Source of the DNA: Lysinibacillus sp. BPa_S21 | GTDB taxonomy: Bacteria > Bacillota > Bacilli > Bacillales_A > Planococcaceae | NCBI RefSeq assembly: GCF_023337795.1 | Contig: NZ_JALIRS010000019.1 | Location: 1-51,545, forward strand | Length of the DNA stretch: 51,545 bases | Reading direction: 5' to 3' | Position numbers and translations under genes: made by a program | Shown: one piece after another, positions 33,051-42,143 of the stretch | Layout of the letters: each line of letters begins with the position of its first letter | How positions within the stretch are numbered: the first letter of the stretch is position 1 | The notes under the pieces: generated by a model | What the model was told of the DNA's origin: nothing | What the model saw: the letters and a program-made list of their open reading frames with translations, nothing else | The model's database searches: none

Positions 33051-33467
33051 TTATTTTTTATTGAAAGCGTAATTCAAGCAAGCTTTTTCCACATCGTGTA
33101 GCGTTTCTTTACCTGGTATGTCACCTGAGTAAAGTGAAATTGTTACAGGTGCTTTTTCTGCTATACCTTGTTTTGTCAAAACATAATTATTGCCCTTATA
33201 TGTTAAAAACATATTTTTTGCAGGTCTTTTTCCGAAAGTACTAGTAGATGACTCGAAAAATCCTCTTAATTGACTGCAATATTCATTGTAGAAATCACTT
33301 TTATAGCCAGAAAGTGCCTCAAATTTTTTACTATCAATAGCTTCAGCCTCATTTGCTAAATCGAAGATTTTAGCAGAAAACTCGGAAAAAACTTCTTTTA
33401 CTTTTGCACGAATTAATGCTTTTGAATTATAACTGTTTAAGTCATCAAAAAGAGTGACTTTACTCAT
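33051..33467 (-). CDS. Hypothetical cytoplasmic protein
   Basis: A 138-residue soluble protein without signal or membrane segments. The N-terminal half is helical and charged (KVKEVFSEFSAKIFDLANEA). The C-terminal half looks like a small beta domain (NMFLTYKGNNYVLTKQG, APVTISLYSG). ATG 33467 is supported by GGAGG (33476-33480), 8 nt upstream. Family not recognised. Between 33468 and 33676 I see no further gene. Confidence 0.7.
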   Translation of the reverse strand: MSKVTLFDDLNSYNSKALIRAKVKEVFSEFSAKIFDLANEAEAIDSKKFEALSGYKSDFYNEYCSQLRGFFESSTSTFGKRPAKNMFLTYKGNNYVLTKQGIAEKAPVTISLYSGDIPGKETLHDVEKACLNYAFNKK

Positions 33468-33676
33468 TGAAATAGCCTCCTGCATCAAAAAACCTTTAAT
33501 CATTAATAACATAAATGTATAAGAAAAATAAGGGAATTTCAATATACTTAAATAATTATAAGATAATAGCAGTGCAAAAATTAGTAAAAAATAGGTGTTT
33601 TTATGCAGTGACGTACAGGAAAATACTACTTCTATACTCGTTTGCAAGCAGCTACATTTTCGCCAAGTGAATTTGA

Positions 33677-33880
33677 TCAGTCGTAAACATGGTACAACAT
33701 AAGTTCATGGATCATTTTTTTTACTTCCTCTTCGTTTGGAGGGATAGGTCCATTCCATTGTATAACGCCATCTTTTAAGTACTCCGCTGAATACCGTTCA
33801 CGTTGATAAAAGAACGAAATAGACCAACCTGGAAGCTGAGAATTTTCAAATAAAGGCTTAAAGCTAAAATGCTGAATCAT
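33677..33880 (-). CDS. yheE: YheE family protein (DUF5342)
   Basis: A 67-residue protein. The sequence HFSFKPLFENSQLPGWSISF and the KDGVIQWNGPIPPNEEEV segment are typical of YheE, which is of unknown function. It stands next to YheB and YheA genes as in Bacillus, though here in divergent orientation. The start is ATG 33880; the ribosome site (GGGG) is weak, and a TTG at 33886 is an alternative. The 33881-34228 gap contains a TATAAT at 34164-34169 for yheB and a decayed element end (GTGATTTCAGTTCAGGCGGC) near 33992. Confidence 0.8.
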   Translation of the reverse strand: MIQHFSFKPLFENSQLPGWSISFFYQRERYSAEYLKDGVIQWNGPIPPNEEEVKKMIHELMLYHVYD

Positions 33881-34228
33881 AACCAAACCCCATTTCTTAA
33901 TATATATAGTTAATATTATTCAAGGATAATGGTAATTTTGCAACTATTCACTTTATGGGTGTATTCTGATTTGACGGTGCACGTGTGGTGATTTCAGTTC
34001 AGGCGGCAATAACATAGTGATTCCTATTTTTGATAGCTAGTTGCTGAAAATGGTGGAAAAACGTGTAAACCGTAGTAGAAATAAAATTAATAAAGAAGGA
34101 TCAAAATAGTTAATCATCCTACTTAATTGAGGGTATTTCTTTCTTAGAAAATCATTGCTCTGCTATAATGAGTGCAGCAGGCGACAAAATACGCCAATAG
34201 TGAATACAATTGAAATGAGAGGATACTA

Positions 34229-35371
34229 ATGGATAATTTTCTAGTGACATTAATATTTATGGCAATTATCGGTGCAGCAATCGGTGGTGTAACGAATCAC
34301 CTAGCTATTAAAATGCTTTTCCGACCACATGAAGCTATATATATTAAAAATTGGCGAGTACCCTTTACGCCAGGTCTTATTCCAAAACGACGTGACGAAT
34401 TAGCTAAACAACTTGGGCTAACGGTTGTGAATTATTTATTAACACCTGAAACCTTTAGAAAGAAATTTTTCTCAAAGGATATTCAAGAAAAGGTTGAAAA
34501 GTTTGTACAAACAAAGGTAGAAGAAACGGTTTTTACAAATGATAAAACTATTCAGGATTGGCTATCAATAGCTGGATTTTCCAATATGCCAGCAACAATT
34601 GAACAGAAAGTAGATGCAATTGTTGAGGGACAATTTGAGTCAGTTAAGAATACACTATCAACGAAATCAATTCGTACACTGTTATCAGCAGATATTCAAC
34701 AAACAATTGATGCAAAGATTCCAGTAGCGGTTGATCATATTTTAGAAAAGGGTGAGGATTATTTTTTATCACCTGAGGGCGAAATGACCATTAAGGCGAT
34801 GATTGATGACTTCTTATCGTCAAAGGGATCACTTGGTGGAATGATTAATATGTTTTTAGGTGATTCTTCGTCACTGGTGGGAAAGGTTCAGCGTGAGCTT
34901 GTGAAATTTTTACAAGCACCAGGAACTTCATCATTACTAACGAAAATTTTTACTCAGGAATGGGAGAAATTAAAAGATCGCCCAGCAATGGATTTCTTAC
35001 AGGATATTCGTTTTGAGCCTATATTATTGAAATTAAAAACATATGTAAAAGAACAATTAGCAGTTGAAGAACGACTAAATTATCCTATTTCACATTACTG
35101 GCCAGAAGGTAATGCATGGATGAAGGAAACAGTAATCCCGCAAGCTATCGAAAAAGCTTTTGTAAAAGCTGAAGATAAATTAGAAGATGTGTTAAAACGC
35201 TTAAATTTACAAGAAGTAGTACGCGAACAGGTTGATTCTTTCCCTGTAGCGAAATTAGAGGAGCTTGTACTAGGTATTTCAAAGCGAGAGTTTAAAATGA
35301 TTACAGTACTTGGGGCAGTTCTTGGTGGATTGATTGGGATTGTGCAAGGGTTAATTGTTTACTTTATTTAA
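34229..35371 (+). CDS. yheB: DUF445 family protein, YheB
   Basis: A 380-residue membrane-anchored protein. An N-terminal helix (about 4-24) is followed by the conserved GGVTNHLAIKMLFRPHEA and PFTPGLIPKRRDELAKQLG segments. A long helical DUF445 repeat region comes next, and a C-terminal helix (about 357-378) closes it. Function unknown; relatives influence sporulation membranes. GAGAGG precedes the ATG. It overlaps in operon with yheA. Confidence 0.88.
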   Translation: MDNFLVTLIFMAIIGAAIGGVTNHLAIKMLFRPHEAIYIKNWRVPFTPGLIPKRRDELAKQLGLTVVNYLLTPETFRKKFFSKDIQEKVEKFVQTKVEETVFTNDKTIQDWLSIAGFSNMPATIEQKVDAIVEGQFESVKNTLSTKSIRTLLSADIQQTIDAKIPVAVDHILEKGEDYFLSPEGEMTIKAMIDDFLSSKGSLGGMINMFLGDSSSLVGKVQRELVKFLQAPGTSSLLTKIFTQEWEKLKDRPAMDFLQDIRFEPILLKLKTYVKEQLAVEERLNYPISHYWPEGNAWMKETVIPQAIEKAFVKAEDKLEDVLKRLNLQEVVREQVDSFPVAKLEELVLGISKREFKMITVLGAVLGGLIGIVQGLIVYFI

Positions 35372-35382
35372 AAAGGAGAATT

Positions 35383-35733
35383 ATGTTTATGATTAATATT
35401 TACAATGAAATTAATGCGTTAGAAGGAACTTTCCGTAAAACACCTGAATTTGTAGCGTTAACAGAAGCAGTAACAGTTGTTAAGGAAGATGAAGAGGCAT
35501 TAAATCTATTCAAAAATTTCCGTAAGATTCAAATTGACTTACAGAAAAAGCAATTAACTGGCGAAGATATATTAGAAGATGAGCTTGTATACGCACAAAA
35601 AGCGGCGCAGCTAGCACAGCAAAATACAAAAATTTCTGCAATGCTTGAGGCAGAAATGAAGCTAAGTAAGATAATTGAAGAAGTAAATCGTATTTTAATT
35701 AAACCTATTCAAACATTATATGAAGAATTTTAA
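35383..35733 (+). CDS. yheA: YlbF/YmcA (DUF964) family protein, YheA
   Basis: A 116-residue helical protein. It has the family pattern LFKNFRKIQIDLQKKQLTGE and the ending VNRILIKPIQTLYEEF. Relatives YlbF, YmcA and YaaT modulate Spo0A phosphorylation and RNase Y. AAGGAG lies 4 nt before ATG 35383 and 10 nt before an in-frame ATG at 35389, so the exact start is uncertain. A 21/42-nt repeat array lies between the stop and the terminator. Confidence 0.88.
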   Translation: MFMINIYNEINALEGTFRKTPEFVALTEAVTVVKEDEEALNLFKNFRKIQIDLQKKQLTGEDILEDELVYAQKAAQLAQQNTKISAMLEAEMKLSKIIEEVNRILIKPIQTLYEEF

Positions 35734-35738
35734 CAGTA

Positions 35739-35930
35739 GATTTTAGCAGCTAAGCAAAGCATCTAAGCGGCGAAAAAGCATGATTTAGCAGCTAAGCAAA
35801 GCATCTAAGTGGCGGAAAAGCATGATTTAGCGGCGAAGTAGAGCGTCTAAGCGGCGGAAAAGCACGATTTAGCGGCGAAGCAAAGCATCTAACGGCAGAA
35901 AAACGTGATTTAGCAGTGAAGCATCTGACC
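35739..35930 (+). repeat. 42-nt (2 x 21) tandem array in the yheA 3' region
   Basis: Units begin at about 35739, 35782, 35824, 35866 and 35907. Each unit is two related 21-mers: GATTTAGCGGCGAAGCAAAG and ATCTAAGCGGCGGAAAAGCA. The core GCGGCGGAAA corresponds to GCGACGGATA of the array at 11361-11969. It lies before the yheA terminator, so it is probably transcribed as 3' UTR. Confidence 0.85.
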
Positions 35931-35986
35931 AAACAGCTTTCTAAGGCATAAAAATACGAATAGTTGCACATATAACAAGTAAGAAG

Positions 35987-36020
35987 AAAAACGTGCTTCC
36001 GCAAGCCGGAGCACGTTTTC
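35987..36020 (+). terminator. Terminator of yheB-yheA
   Basis: AAACGTGCTTCCG and CGGAGCACGTTT form a near-perfect stem followed by T residues. Confidence 0.85.
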
Positions 36021-36052
36021 AATTTATGGCTCAAATCATTGGAGGTTATACG

Positions 36053-36715
36053 ATGCATGTAATTATTGAATGGACCTATAAAGCGCAAAAGGGTGCAGAA
36101 ACGGTTTTGCGTTCAGAAGAAATGCCAGCAGCTCAAGCATTACTACTTGCAGAGGACATGGAGCGAACAGGAAGAGTAAAATCACTGCATTGTGTCGATC
36201 GACAGGATACAAATTGGTCTTTAAAAGAACTCAAGGCATACTTAAAGGAAATTGACACTGAGCCACATAATATTACTGTTTATTTTGATGGGGGCTTTGA
36301 TCGTGCAACAAATCAATCGGGGCTAGGCTGTGCGATTTATTATGAGCAAAATGGCAAGCCATATCGATTAAGACAAAATTCTTTTTCGTCAGAGCTTAAA
36401 TCCAACAATGAGGCAGAATACGCAGCGCTATATTTGGGAATAGTTGAGCTTGAGCTTTTGAATGTTCACCATTTGCCCGTTTGTTTCACTGGTGATTCTC
36501 AAGTCGTTATCAATCAATTGAGTGGAGAATGGCCAGCACTTGAAAAGAACTTATCAAGCTGGGCTGATAAAATAGAAGCAAAGCTAGAGGAACTCAGTAT
36601 CCAGCCAGAGTACAAGCTTATATCACGTAAAGAAAATTCTGAAGCCGATCGTCTTGCAACCCAGGCGTTAAACGGTATCGATATTACAGGATTAAAGGAA
36701 ATTATAAAGGAGTAG
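36053..36715 (+). CDS. RNase HI-like protein with N-terminal extension
   Basis: A 220-residue protein. An N-terminal 70-residue domain precedes an RNase H fold (about 74-210). The acidic catalytic set is present: D79 in VYFDGG, E120 in NNEAEYA, D148 in TGDSQ, D199 in NSEADRLA. It is of the YpeP/reverse-transcriptase-like RNase H type and probably cleaves RNA in RNA-DNA hybrids. GGAGG lies 7 nt before ATG 36053. Confidence 0.85.
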   Translation: MHVIIEWTYKAQKGAETVLRSEEMPAAQALLLAEDMERTGRVKSLHCVDRQDTNWSLKELKAYLKEIDTEPHNITVYFDGGFDRATNQSGLGCAIYYEQNGKPYRLRQNSFSSELKSNNEAEYAALYLGIVELELLNVHHLPVCFTGDSQVVINQLSGEWPALEKNLSSWADKIEAKLEELSIQPEYKLISRKENSEADRLATQALNGIDITGLKEIIKE

Positions 36716-36771
36716 ATGGTTGAGACTCCAAAATCGAAGAGGCCATGACAGAGCTAGTCAAACTTTAAAAA

Positions 36772-36903
36772 GCGCGGGAAATCAACTTAAAATAATGTAA
36801 AAATCCCTGTAAAGGTAGATTTACCTTTATAGGGATTTTTGCGTTTTTGGGAAGATTACTTCTTGTGGGGAAAGCACCCAGTCGGATTTAGAATTAACCA
36901 CAT
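36772..36903. repeat. Decayed GTTGATT-type ends around a terminator
   Basis: AGCGCGGGAAATCAAC (about 36772-36787) and GGGGAAAGCACCCAGTCGGA (about 36868-36887), followed by AATTAACC, resemble the right ends of the dispersed element. They lie on both sides of the terminator at 36798-36841. No intact copy remains. Confidence 0.45.
36798..36841 (+). terminator. Terminator of the RNase H-like gene
   Basis: AAATCCCT-TAAAGGTA pairs with TACCTTTA-AGGGATTT and runs into T5. Confidence 0.88.
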
Positions 36904-37006
36904 GTTCTGAAGATGGATCTTTCCACTTCCAAATATATTCATTACAGGAAACTTGAAAGAGCTGTCAACGTCTTATTCAATGGAGAGAAATGAAGGAGGA
37001 TCTAAT

Positions 37007-38047
37007 GTGGAAAGAAAATCAAGAAGATCTAAAAAAATGAAACCTAAAAATAAAGTAATGAAAATAACATTACTAGTAATTTTAATTTCATTAGTAACCG
37101 TAACAAGTTATGGAGCTTATACATTTGTTAAATTTAAAAATGCCTATGATAGTTCAAAGGTCGATTTAAAAAGAGATGGAAATAAATCGGATCTTAGGGA
37201 AGAGGATGTTTCATTTACAAAAGATCCGATCTCCATTCTATTATTAGGTATTGAAAATTATTCTAGTAAGTCGAAGGATGGTCGAGCAGACACTCAAATG
37301 GTCATTACTTTAGATCCTGATTCATCTGAAATTAGCTTAGTTACAGTACCTCGAGATGCAAGGGTTAAAATAGAAAATGCTGGAGAATATACAGGTGTAC
37401 ATAAAATCAATGCCGCTTATAATTACGGTTCCATTACAGGCTATGGGGCAATTAAACTTCAATTGGAAACCGTTGAAAAACTCCTTAATATACCGATAGA
37501 TAACTTTATTGCAGTAAACTTTGACGGCTTTAGAGATATTGTCGATGCTTTAGGTGGGGTATCAATAGATGTAAAAGAGGGTTTCTGGGAAGATAATATT
37601 TACAATAGAAAACAAAGGATAGAATTTCAAAAAGGAGAGGCACATTTAAACGGGGAAGAGGCACTTGCATTTGTACGAATGAGATACAGACCTATTAATG
37701 CTTCCTATTCACGCGAAGAGAGACAAAGACAATTTTTGACTGCAACCATTAACCAAGCAAAATCGACGAATACAATATTTAAAATTGGTCAAATTGCAGA
37801 TATTTTAGGGAAAAACATAGAAACAGATTTAAATCCTAAAGAAATCTACGCACTCCAAAAGCAATATTTGAATGCAAAAAACATATCTACGAAAACGTTA
37901 GAAATAAAAGGCGAAGATCAGTATATCGGAAAAACTTCTTATTTTATTCCTGATATGGAAAGCTTAGAGAAGGTCAGTACGGAATTAAGAAAAATCCTTC
38001 AACTAAAAGAAGAAAATTTCAAAACAAACGCGGATATTGAGAGATAA
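37007..38047 (+). CDS. LytR-CpsA-Psr (LCP) family protein
   Basis: A 346-residue membrane-anchored enzyme. A basic cytoplasmic N-terminus (about 1-17) and one helix (about 18-38) precede the extracytoplasmic LCP domain (about 75-240). Its motifs are ILLLGIENYSSKSKDGRADT, TVPRDARV, VHKINAAYNYG and FVRMRY. LCP enzymes attach teichoic acids or polysaccharides to peptidoglycan. Start GTG 37007 follows AAGGAGGAT; the longer reading from 36953 has no ribosome site. Confidence 0.9.
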   Translation: MERKSRRSKKMKPKNKVMKITLLVILISLVTVTSYGAYTFVKFKNAYDSSKVDLKRDGNKSDLREEDVSFTKDPISILLLGIENYSSKSKDGRADTQMVITLDPDSSEISLVTVPRDARVKIENAGEYTGVHKINAAYNYGSITGYGAIKLQLETVEKLLNIPIDNFIAVNFDGFRDIVDALGGVSIDVKEGFWEDNIYNRKQRIEFQKGEAHLNGEEALAFVRMRYRPINASYSREERQRQFLTATINQAKSTNTIFKIGQIADILGKNIETDLNPKEIYALQKQYLNAKNISTKTLEIKGEDQYIGKTSYFIPDMESLEKVSTELRKILQLKEENFKTNADIER

Positions 38048-38055
38048 AAGATAAG

Positions 38056-38094
38056 AATCCATTTTGATAAATTTTTTCAAAATGGATTTTTTTA
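38056..38094 (+). terminator. Terminator of the LCP gene
   Basis: AATCCATTTTGA pairs exactly with TCAAAATGGATT, followed by T residues. Confidence 0.88.
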
Positions 38095-38194
38095 TATTAC
38101 GGAATGTTCTGTTATTAATTGTAGCTTTGCTTAAAGTTATATAAATTTGTTAAACTATTGGTGCTGTTATTTTTGAGAGAAAAGAGCGAAGACA

Positions 38195-39700
38195 ATGAAA
38201 TTTATTCACATAGATCAAAAATATCCTGAGGATTGGATTCGCGTATTAAATCATATTGCGAATTTATTTTTTGAGGATTCAAAGCTAAAAGTAGAGCCTG
38301 AAGGAACAGATATGAGAGTGTCATTCGAGTACAACGCAGGGGATGATTTCTCCATTTCTACAAAAGCTGTTCTAGAAGTAGACGATAAGCGTTATACGAA
38401 TGATTACCGTATTCAATACGAATCTGAGGCTGAAGGACGTGAACAAAATATTCGTATTAAGCGTGCTTTGTCTCACGTTTTTTTAGATGTGCTTGAGCAA
38501 CATACTGGAATGCATCAGCAATGGGGGATTTTGACGGGTGTGCGTCCAACGAAGCTGTACCATAAATTCCGAAAAGCTGGGAAAAGTGAGGAAGAGATTG
38601 CTGATATTCTAATTCGTGATTTCCGTCTGTCAGAGGAAAAGGTAGCGTTACTAAAAGAAATCGTTGCGCGTCAGTTAGTGACGATTCCGGATATTGATAA
38701 AATCGGTAAAGAAATAAGTATTTATATCGGCATCCCTTTTTGCCCGACTAAATGTGCTTATTGCACGTTCCCAGCTTATGCGATTGGCAGCAATCGAAAG
38801 CAAGGGCGTGTCGCTACATTTTTAGATGGATTGCATATTGAATTACGTGAGATGGGGAAATGGCTAAAGGAAAATGATATGAAAATCACGTCCATTTATT
38901 GGGGTGGTGGTACACCGACGTCTATTGAGGCACATGAGATGGATGCATTGTATCAGACGATGTATGATTCCTTCCCGCATCCTGAAACAATCCGTGAAGT
39001 AACTGTCGAAGCGGGCAGACCGGATACGATTACGCCTGAAAAACTAGAGGTATTAAAAAAATGGGGCATTGACCGAATCAGTGTTAATCCACAATCGTAT
39101 ACAGACGAGACCCTTAAAGCAATTGGTCGTCATCATACGGTACAAGAAACAATCGATAAGTTTTGGTTAGCCCGTGAATCAGGCATGAATAATATAAATA
39201 TGGACTTAATTATTGGTTTACCGAATGAAGGAATTGAGGAGTTCCAGAACTCATTAAAGGAATCTGCAAAAATGCAGCCAGAATCGCTAACGGTCCACAC
39301 ATTATCATTTAAGCGTGCATCAGAAATGACGCGCAATAAAGATAAGTACAAGGTAGCAGACCGTGACACTGTTGCACAAATGATGCATATGGCACAAGTT
39401 TGGACGAAGGAAAATGAGTATGTACCGTACTATTTATATCGTCAAAAAAATATTTTAGGTAATTTAGAAAATGTTGGCTACAGTAAAGCTGGAGAAGAAA
39501 GTATTTATAATATTGTCATCATGGAGGAAGTACAAACAATTTTAGGGATTGGCTGTGGTGCATCCTCTAAATTTGTTCATCCTGAAACAGGGAAGATTAC
39601 ACAGTTCCATAATCCAAAAGATCCTGCTGCCTACATCATGACATTTGAAGAGGCAATCGGTAAAAAAATTGAGTTTTTAGATGAATTATATAAGGCATAA
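38195..39700 (+). CDS. hemZ: HemZ, radical-SAM coproporphyrinogen dehydrogenase-like protein
   Basis: A 501-residue protein. The radical-SAM cluster motif is C183-x3-C187-x2-C190 (PFCPTKCAYC), followed by WGGGTPT and the HemN-like segment SVNPQSYTDETLKAIGR. The N-terminal 170 residues are the HemZ extension. In Bacillus it is linked to oxygen-independent haem synthesis, although the exact step is debated. The ribosome site is weak (AGCGAAG). Confidence 0.92.
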   Translation: MKFIHIDQKYPEDWIRVLNHIANLFFEDSKLKVEPEGTDMRVSFEYNAGDDFSISTKAVLEVDDKRYTNDYRIQYESEAEGREQNIRIKRALSHVFLDVLEQHTGMHQQWGILTGVRPTKLYHKFRKAGKSEEEIADILIRDFRLSEEKVALLKEIVARQLVTIPDIDKIGKEISIYIGIPFCPTKCAYCTFPAYAIGSNRKQGRVATFLDGLHIELREMGKWLKENDMKITSIYWGGGTPTSIEAHEMDALYQTMYDSFPHPETIREVTVEAGRPDTITPEKLEVLKKWGIDRISVNPQSYTDETLKAIGRHHTVQETIDKFWLARESGMNNINMDLIIGLPNEGIEEFQNSLKESAKMQPESLTVHTLSFKRASEMTRNKDKYKVADRDTVAQMMHMAQVWTKENEYVPYYLYRQKNILGNLENVGYSKAGEESIYNIVIMEEVQTILGIGCGASSKFVHPETGKITQFHNPKDPAAYIMTFEEAIGKKIEFLDELYKA

Positions 39701-39707
39701 AAATGAT

Positions 39708-39741
39708 GGCAATCTGACGTGATGTTCAGATTGCCTCTTTT
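39708..39741. terminator. Terminator between hemZ and cdaR-like genes
   Basis: GGCAATCTGA pairs exactly with TCAGATTGCC, followed by TCTTTT. It lies between convergent genes. Confidence 0.85.
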
Positions 39742-39779
39742 ATTCCGATAAATCTCGATAATGTTCCGATAAAATCTCG

Positions 39780-40874
39780 TTATAATTTTCTTAAGTCACT
39801 CGCCATTTTTAATATAAAAGCATCTTCAAAATATTGAGGATCGTAGCTTGTTAGCTCTCTGATTTTATTTAGTCTATAGGTGAGCGTATGACGATGAATA
39901 TTTAACCGCTGAGCACAGAGCTTAAGCTGTAAATTACAGTCAAAAAAAGCTTGTAATGTTTCAAGTTGCTTTGAATTCAAGCTTTTGAGAACACGTTGAT
40001 GGAATGCTTGAACCTCCTCCGAATCTTGATTTTTAAAAAGAGAGAATAACTCTATATCTTCAAAATAAGTAATTTCTTTATTAATCAAGGCAAACTTTAA
40101 TGCCGTTTTAGCACCATTATAGCTATAGGGGAGCTGGGATAAATGTTGGACGGTTGGACCAACTCCAATTTGTAAGGAATAAAGCTTTTGTTGCTTTTTC
40201 CGCAATGCTTTCATTATTTGCTGCAGAGTCTTGTCCTCGCAATTTGTTAGTAGAATATAGTATTCATGTAGTTGACTGTAACCTGAAAGTATAGGCTGCT
40301 TATAAAATAGATCTTCTAAAAAGAATGGGATGCTATTCTCTGTGTATAAGGGTTCATCTAAGCTTACTAATAGGATTTGAAAAGGTGCTACTAGTGGAAA
40401 GGGTAGCTTATGGATTCGTTCCTGTAATGCTAAATCTAGCTTGCTACCATGAACTAGTGCTTCAAATATATAGTCATTATTTTTTCGTTGCCACTCACTT
40501 TTTGATTCGATAATAGCTTGATATGCCATGATTTCTGTCGTTAATTGGACAAGGTTTGCGATTTCAAGTATATCCTCAGAATCCCCTGTAATCCCAATAA
40601 CACCAATGACATCATCCTGATACATGATAGGCATATTAATGCCGGGCAAAGTGTTTGGATATTGATCTATATTTTTCTCATTAATAATAAGTGTCTCCTT
40701 GCTTTTGGCAACATAGAGTGCTCCTTCATGAATATTTTCAACTCTCATTTTATCGCCAGAAGCTAAAATGACGCCAGTTGGACTAATGACATTAATGTTG
40801 CGACGTAATCGTAACATTGTTTGATGGACGATATCTTCTGCTAGTTTTTTCGTTAATATGTTTATACACCTCAC
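39780..40874 (-). CDS. CdaR family transcriptional regulator (sugar-diacid/glycerate)
   Basis: A protein of about 360 residues. The N-terminal diacid-recognition domain (about 8-140) contains KKLAEDIVHQTM and SPTGVILASGD. The GGDEF-like CdaR domain is central, and the PucR-type HTH (about 305-360) ends the protein with LNIHRHTLTYRLNKI. It is divergent to the glycerate kinase-permease operon and probably activates it. The start is odd: the open frame begins at GTG 40874 without a ribosome site, while GAGGTG lies 7 nt before an in-frame ATA at 40859, where homologues begin with MLTKKL. Confidence 0.88.
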   Translation of the reverse strand: MRCINILTKKLAEDIVHQTMLRLRRNINVISPTGVILASGDKMRVENIHEGALYVAKSKETLIINEKNIDQYPNTLPGINMPIMYQDDVIGVIGITGDSEDILEIANLVQLTTEIMAYQAIIESKSEWQRKNNDYIFEALVHGSKLDLALQERIHKLPFPLVAPFQILLVSLDEPLYTENSIPFFLEDLFYKQPILSGYSQLHEYYILLTNCEDKTLQQIMKALRKKQQKLYSLQIGVGPTVQHLSQLPYSYNGAKTALKFALINKEITYFEDIELFSLFKNQDSEEVQAFHQRVLKSLNSKQLETLQAFFDCNLQLKLCAQRLNIHRHTLTYRLNKIRELTSYDPQYFEDAFILKMASDLRKL

Positions 40875-40909
40875 ATAAAAAAATGTCTGTTATACGACAG
40901 TTAATTTAT

Positions 40910-40967
40910 ACATTTATTATAATGTTTTCTGAATTTATTGTCATTATAATAAATGTAAGCGCTTAAC
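40910..40967. promoter_or_regulatory. Divergent promoter region: 15-bp inverted repeat and cre-like site
   Basis: ACATTTATTATAATG (40910-40924) and CATTATAATAAATGT (40942-40956) are perfect inverted copies 17 nt apart. Each holds a TATAAT-type -10 pointing to its own gene. TGTAAGCGCTTAAC (40954-40967) resembles a CcpA cre site and follows at once. Confidence 0.65.
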
Positions 40968-41003
40968 TTAATAGGGTTATAGAAAGAATTATGGAGGTAT
41001 AAA

Positions 41004-42143
41004 ATGAAAGTTGTTATTAGTCCAGATTCCTATAAGGGCACTTTGTCGGCTATTGAGGTGGCTAATGCAATGCAGGCAGGAATCATGGATGTTGATCAAT
41101 CGATTGAAACAATTATTCTTCCTGTTGCAGACGGTGGAGAAGGAACACTCGAATCACTTGTTACCTCAACAGATGGACGATATATTTCACAATATGTACT
41201 TGACCCATTGGGGAGAGAAATTGAAGCGAGATATGGTGTACTTGGTGATAATGTAACATGTGTAATTGAAATGGCTAAGGCATCCGGTGTTATGCTCTTA
41301 CAGGATGAAGAAAAAAATCCTGAGCTTGCATCGACGTATGGAACAGGACAGCTAATCAAGGCTGCGCTCGATGCAGGATTTAGAAAGTTTATTATTGGAA
41401 TTGGAGGCAGTGCTACAAATGATGCTGGTGTAGGTATGTTAAAGGCACTTGGACTCCAATTAAAAAAAGAAGACGGCACTTTAATTTCTGAGGGGGTGTC
41501 ATCATTATTAGAATTGTCTTTCATTGATGTTAGCCAGCTAGACGCTAGATTGAATGAAACGCAATTTATTATTGCATGTGATGTAGATAATCCACTTATT
41601 GGAGATTGCGGGGCAACCGCTATTTTTGGGCCTCAAAAAGGTGTAAAAGAGCACCAAATAGCTTGTTTTGATAGCTGCTTAAAGCAGTTTGCGGATATTG
41701 TTGAAAAACAGTTTAGCATTCGACTACATGACTTCAAAGGGGCGGGTGCGGCAGGGGGAATGGGAGGTGCATTAGTAGCCTTTTTAAACGGTAGCTTTCA
41801 TGCGGGTATTGATATTGTGATAGATGCAGTACAGCTAAAAAAGCATTTAGAAAGTGCTAGGTTTGTTATTACGGGTGAAGGCAAATCAGATCGACAAACA
41901 TTGCATGGAAAGGCGCCATTAGGGGTAGCGAAGGCAGCAAAATTAGCAAACACACAGGCCATTTTATTATCGGGTGCTATTGATGAAATTGATAAACCTG
42001 TGCTACTTAACTACTTTACTGTTGTTGAGTCATTAGTAGATGAGAAGATTAGTGTTCAGCAGGCAATGCTAAAGCCGTATGAATTTATTCGTCTAAAAAC
42101 AAAAAAGATTTTTGAGGATTACGTACAAATGGGGGATGAGTAA
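41004..42143 (+). CDS. glxK: Glycerate kinase
   Basis: A 379-residue enzyme that phosphorylates glycerate with ATP. Motifs are SPDSYKGTLSAIEVA at the N-terminus, PVADGGEGT near 42, GIGGSATNDAGVGML near 134 and GEGKSDRQT near 290. It is transcribed with the GntP-type permease that follows without a gap. GGAGG precedes the ATG. Confidence 0.93.
   Translation: MKVVISPDSYKGTLSAIEVANAMQAGIMDVDQSIETIILPVADGGEGTLESLVTSTDGRYISQYVLDPLGREIEARYGVLGDNVTCVIEMAKASGVMLLQDEEKNPELASTYGTGQLIKAALDAGFRKFIIGIGGSATNDAGVGMLKALGLQLKKEDGTLISEGVSSLLELSFIDVSQLDARLNETQFIIACDVDNPLIGDCGATAIFGPQKGVKEHQIACFDSCLKQFADIVEKQFSIRLHDFKGAGAAGGMGGALVAFLNGSFHAGIDIVIDAVQLKKHLESARFVITGEGKSDRQTLHGKAPLGVAKAAKLANTQAILLSGAIDEIDKPVLLNYFTVVESLVDEKISVQQAMLKPYEFIRLKTKKIFEDYVQMGDE

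Noticed and set aside
34044..34110. A 19-residue basic peptide (MVEKRVNRSRNKINKEGSK)
   Set aside because: It has no ribosome site upstream and no visible expression signals; most likely chance.
40954..40967. A full-consensus CcpA cre site
   Set aside because: It is kept only as cre-like: the last positions of the consensus do not match perfectly.
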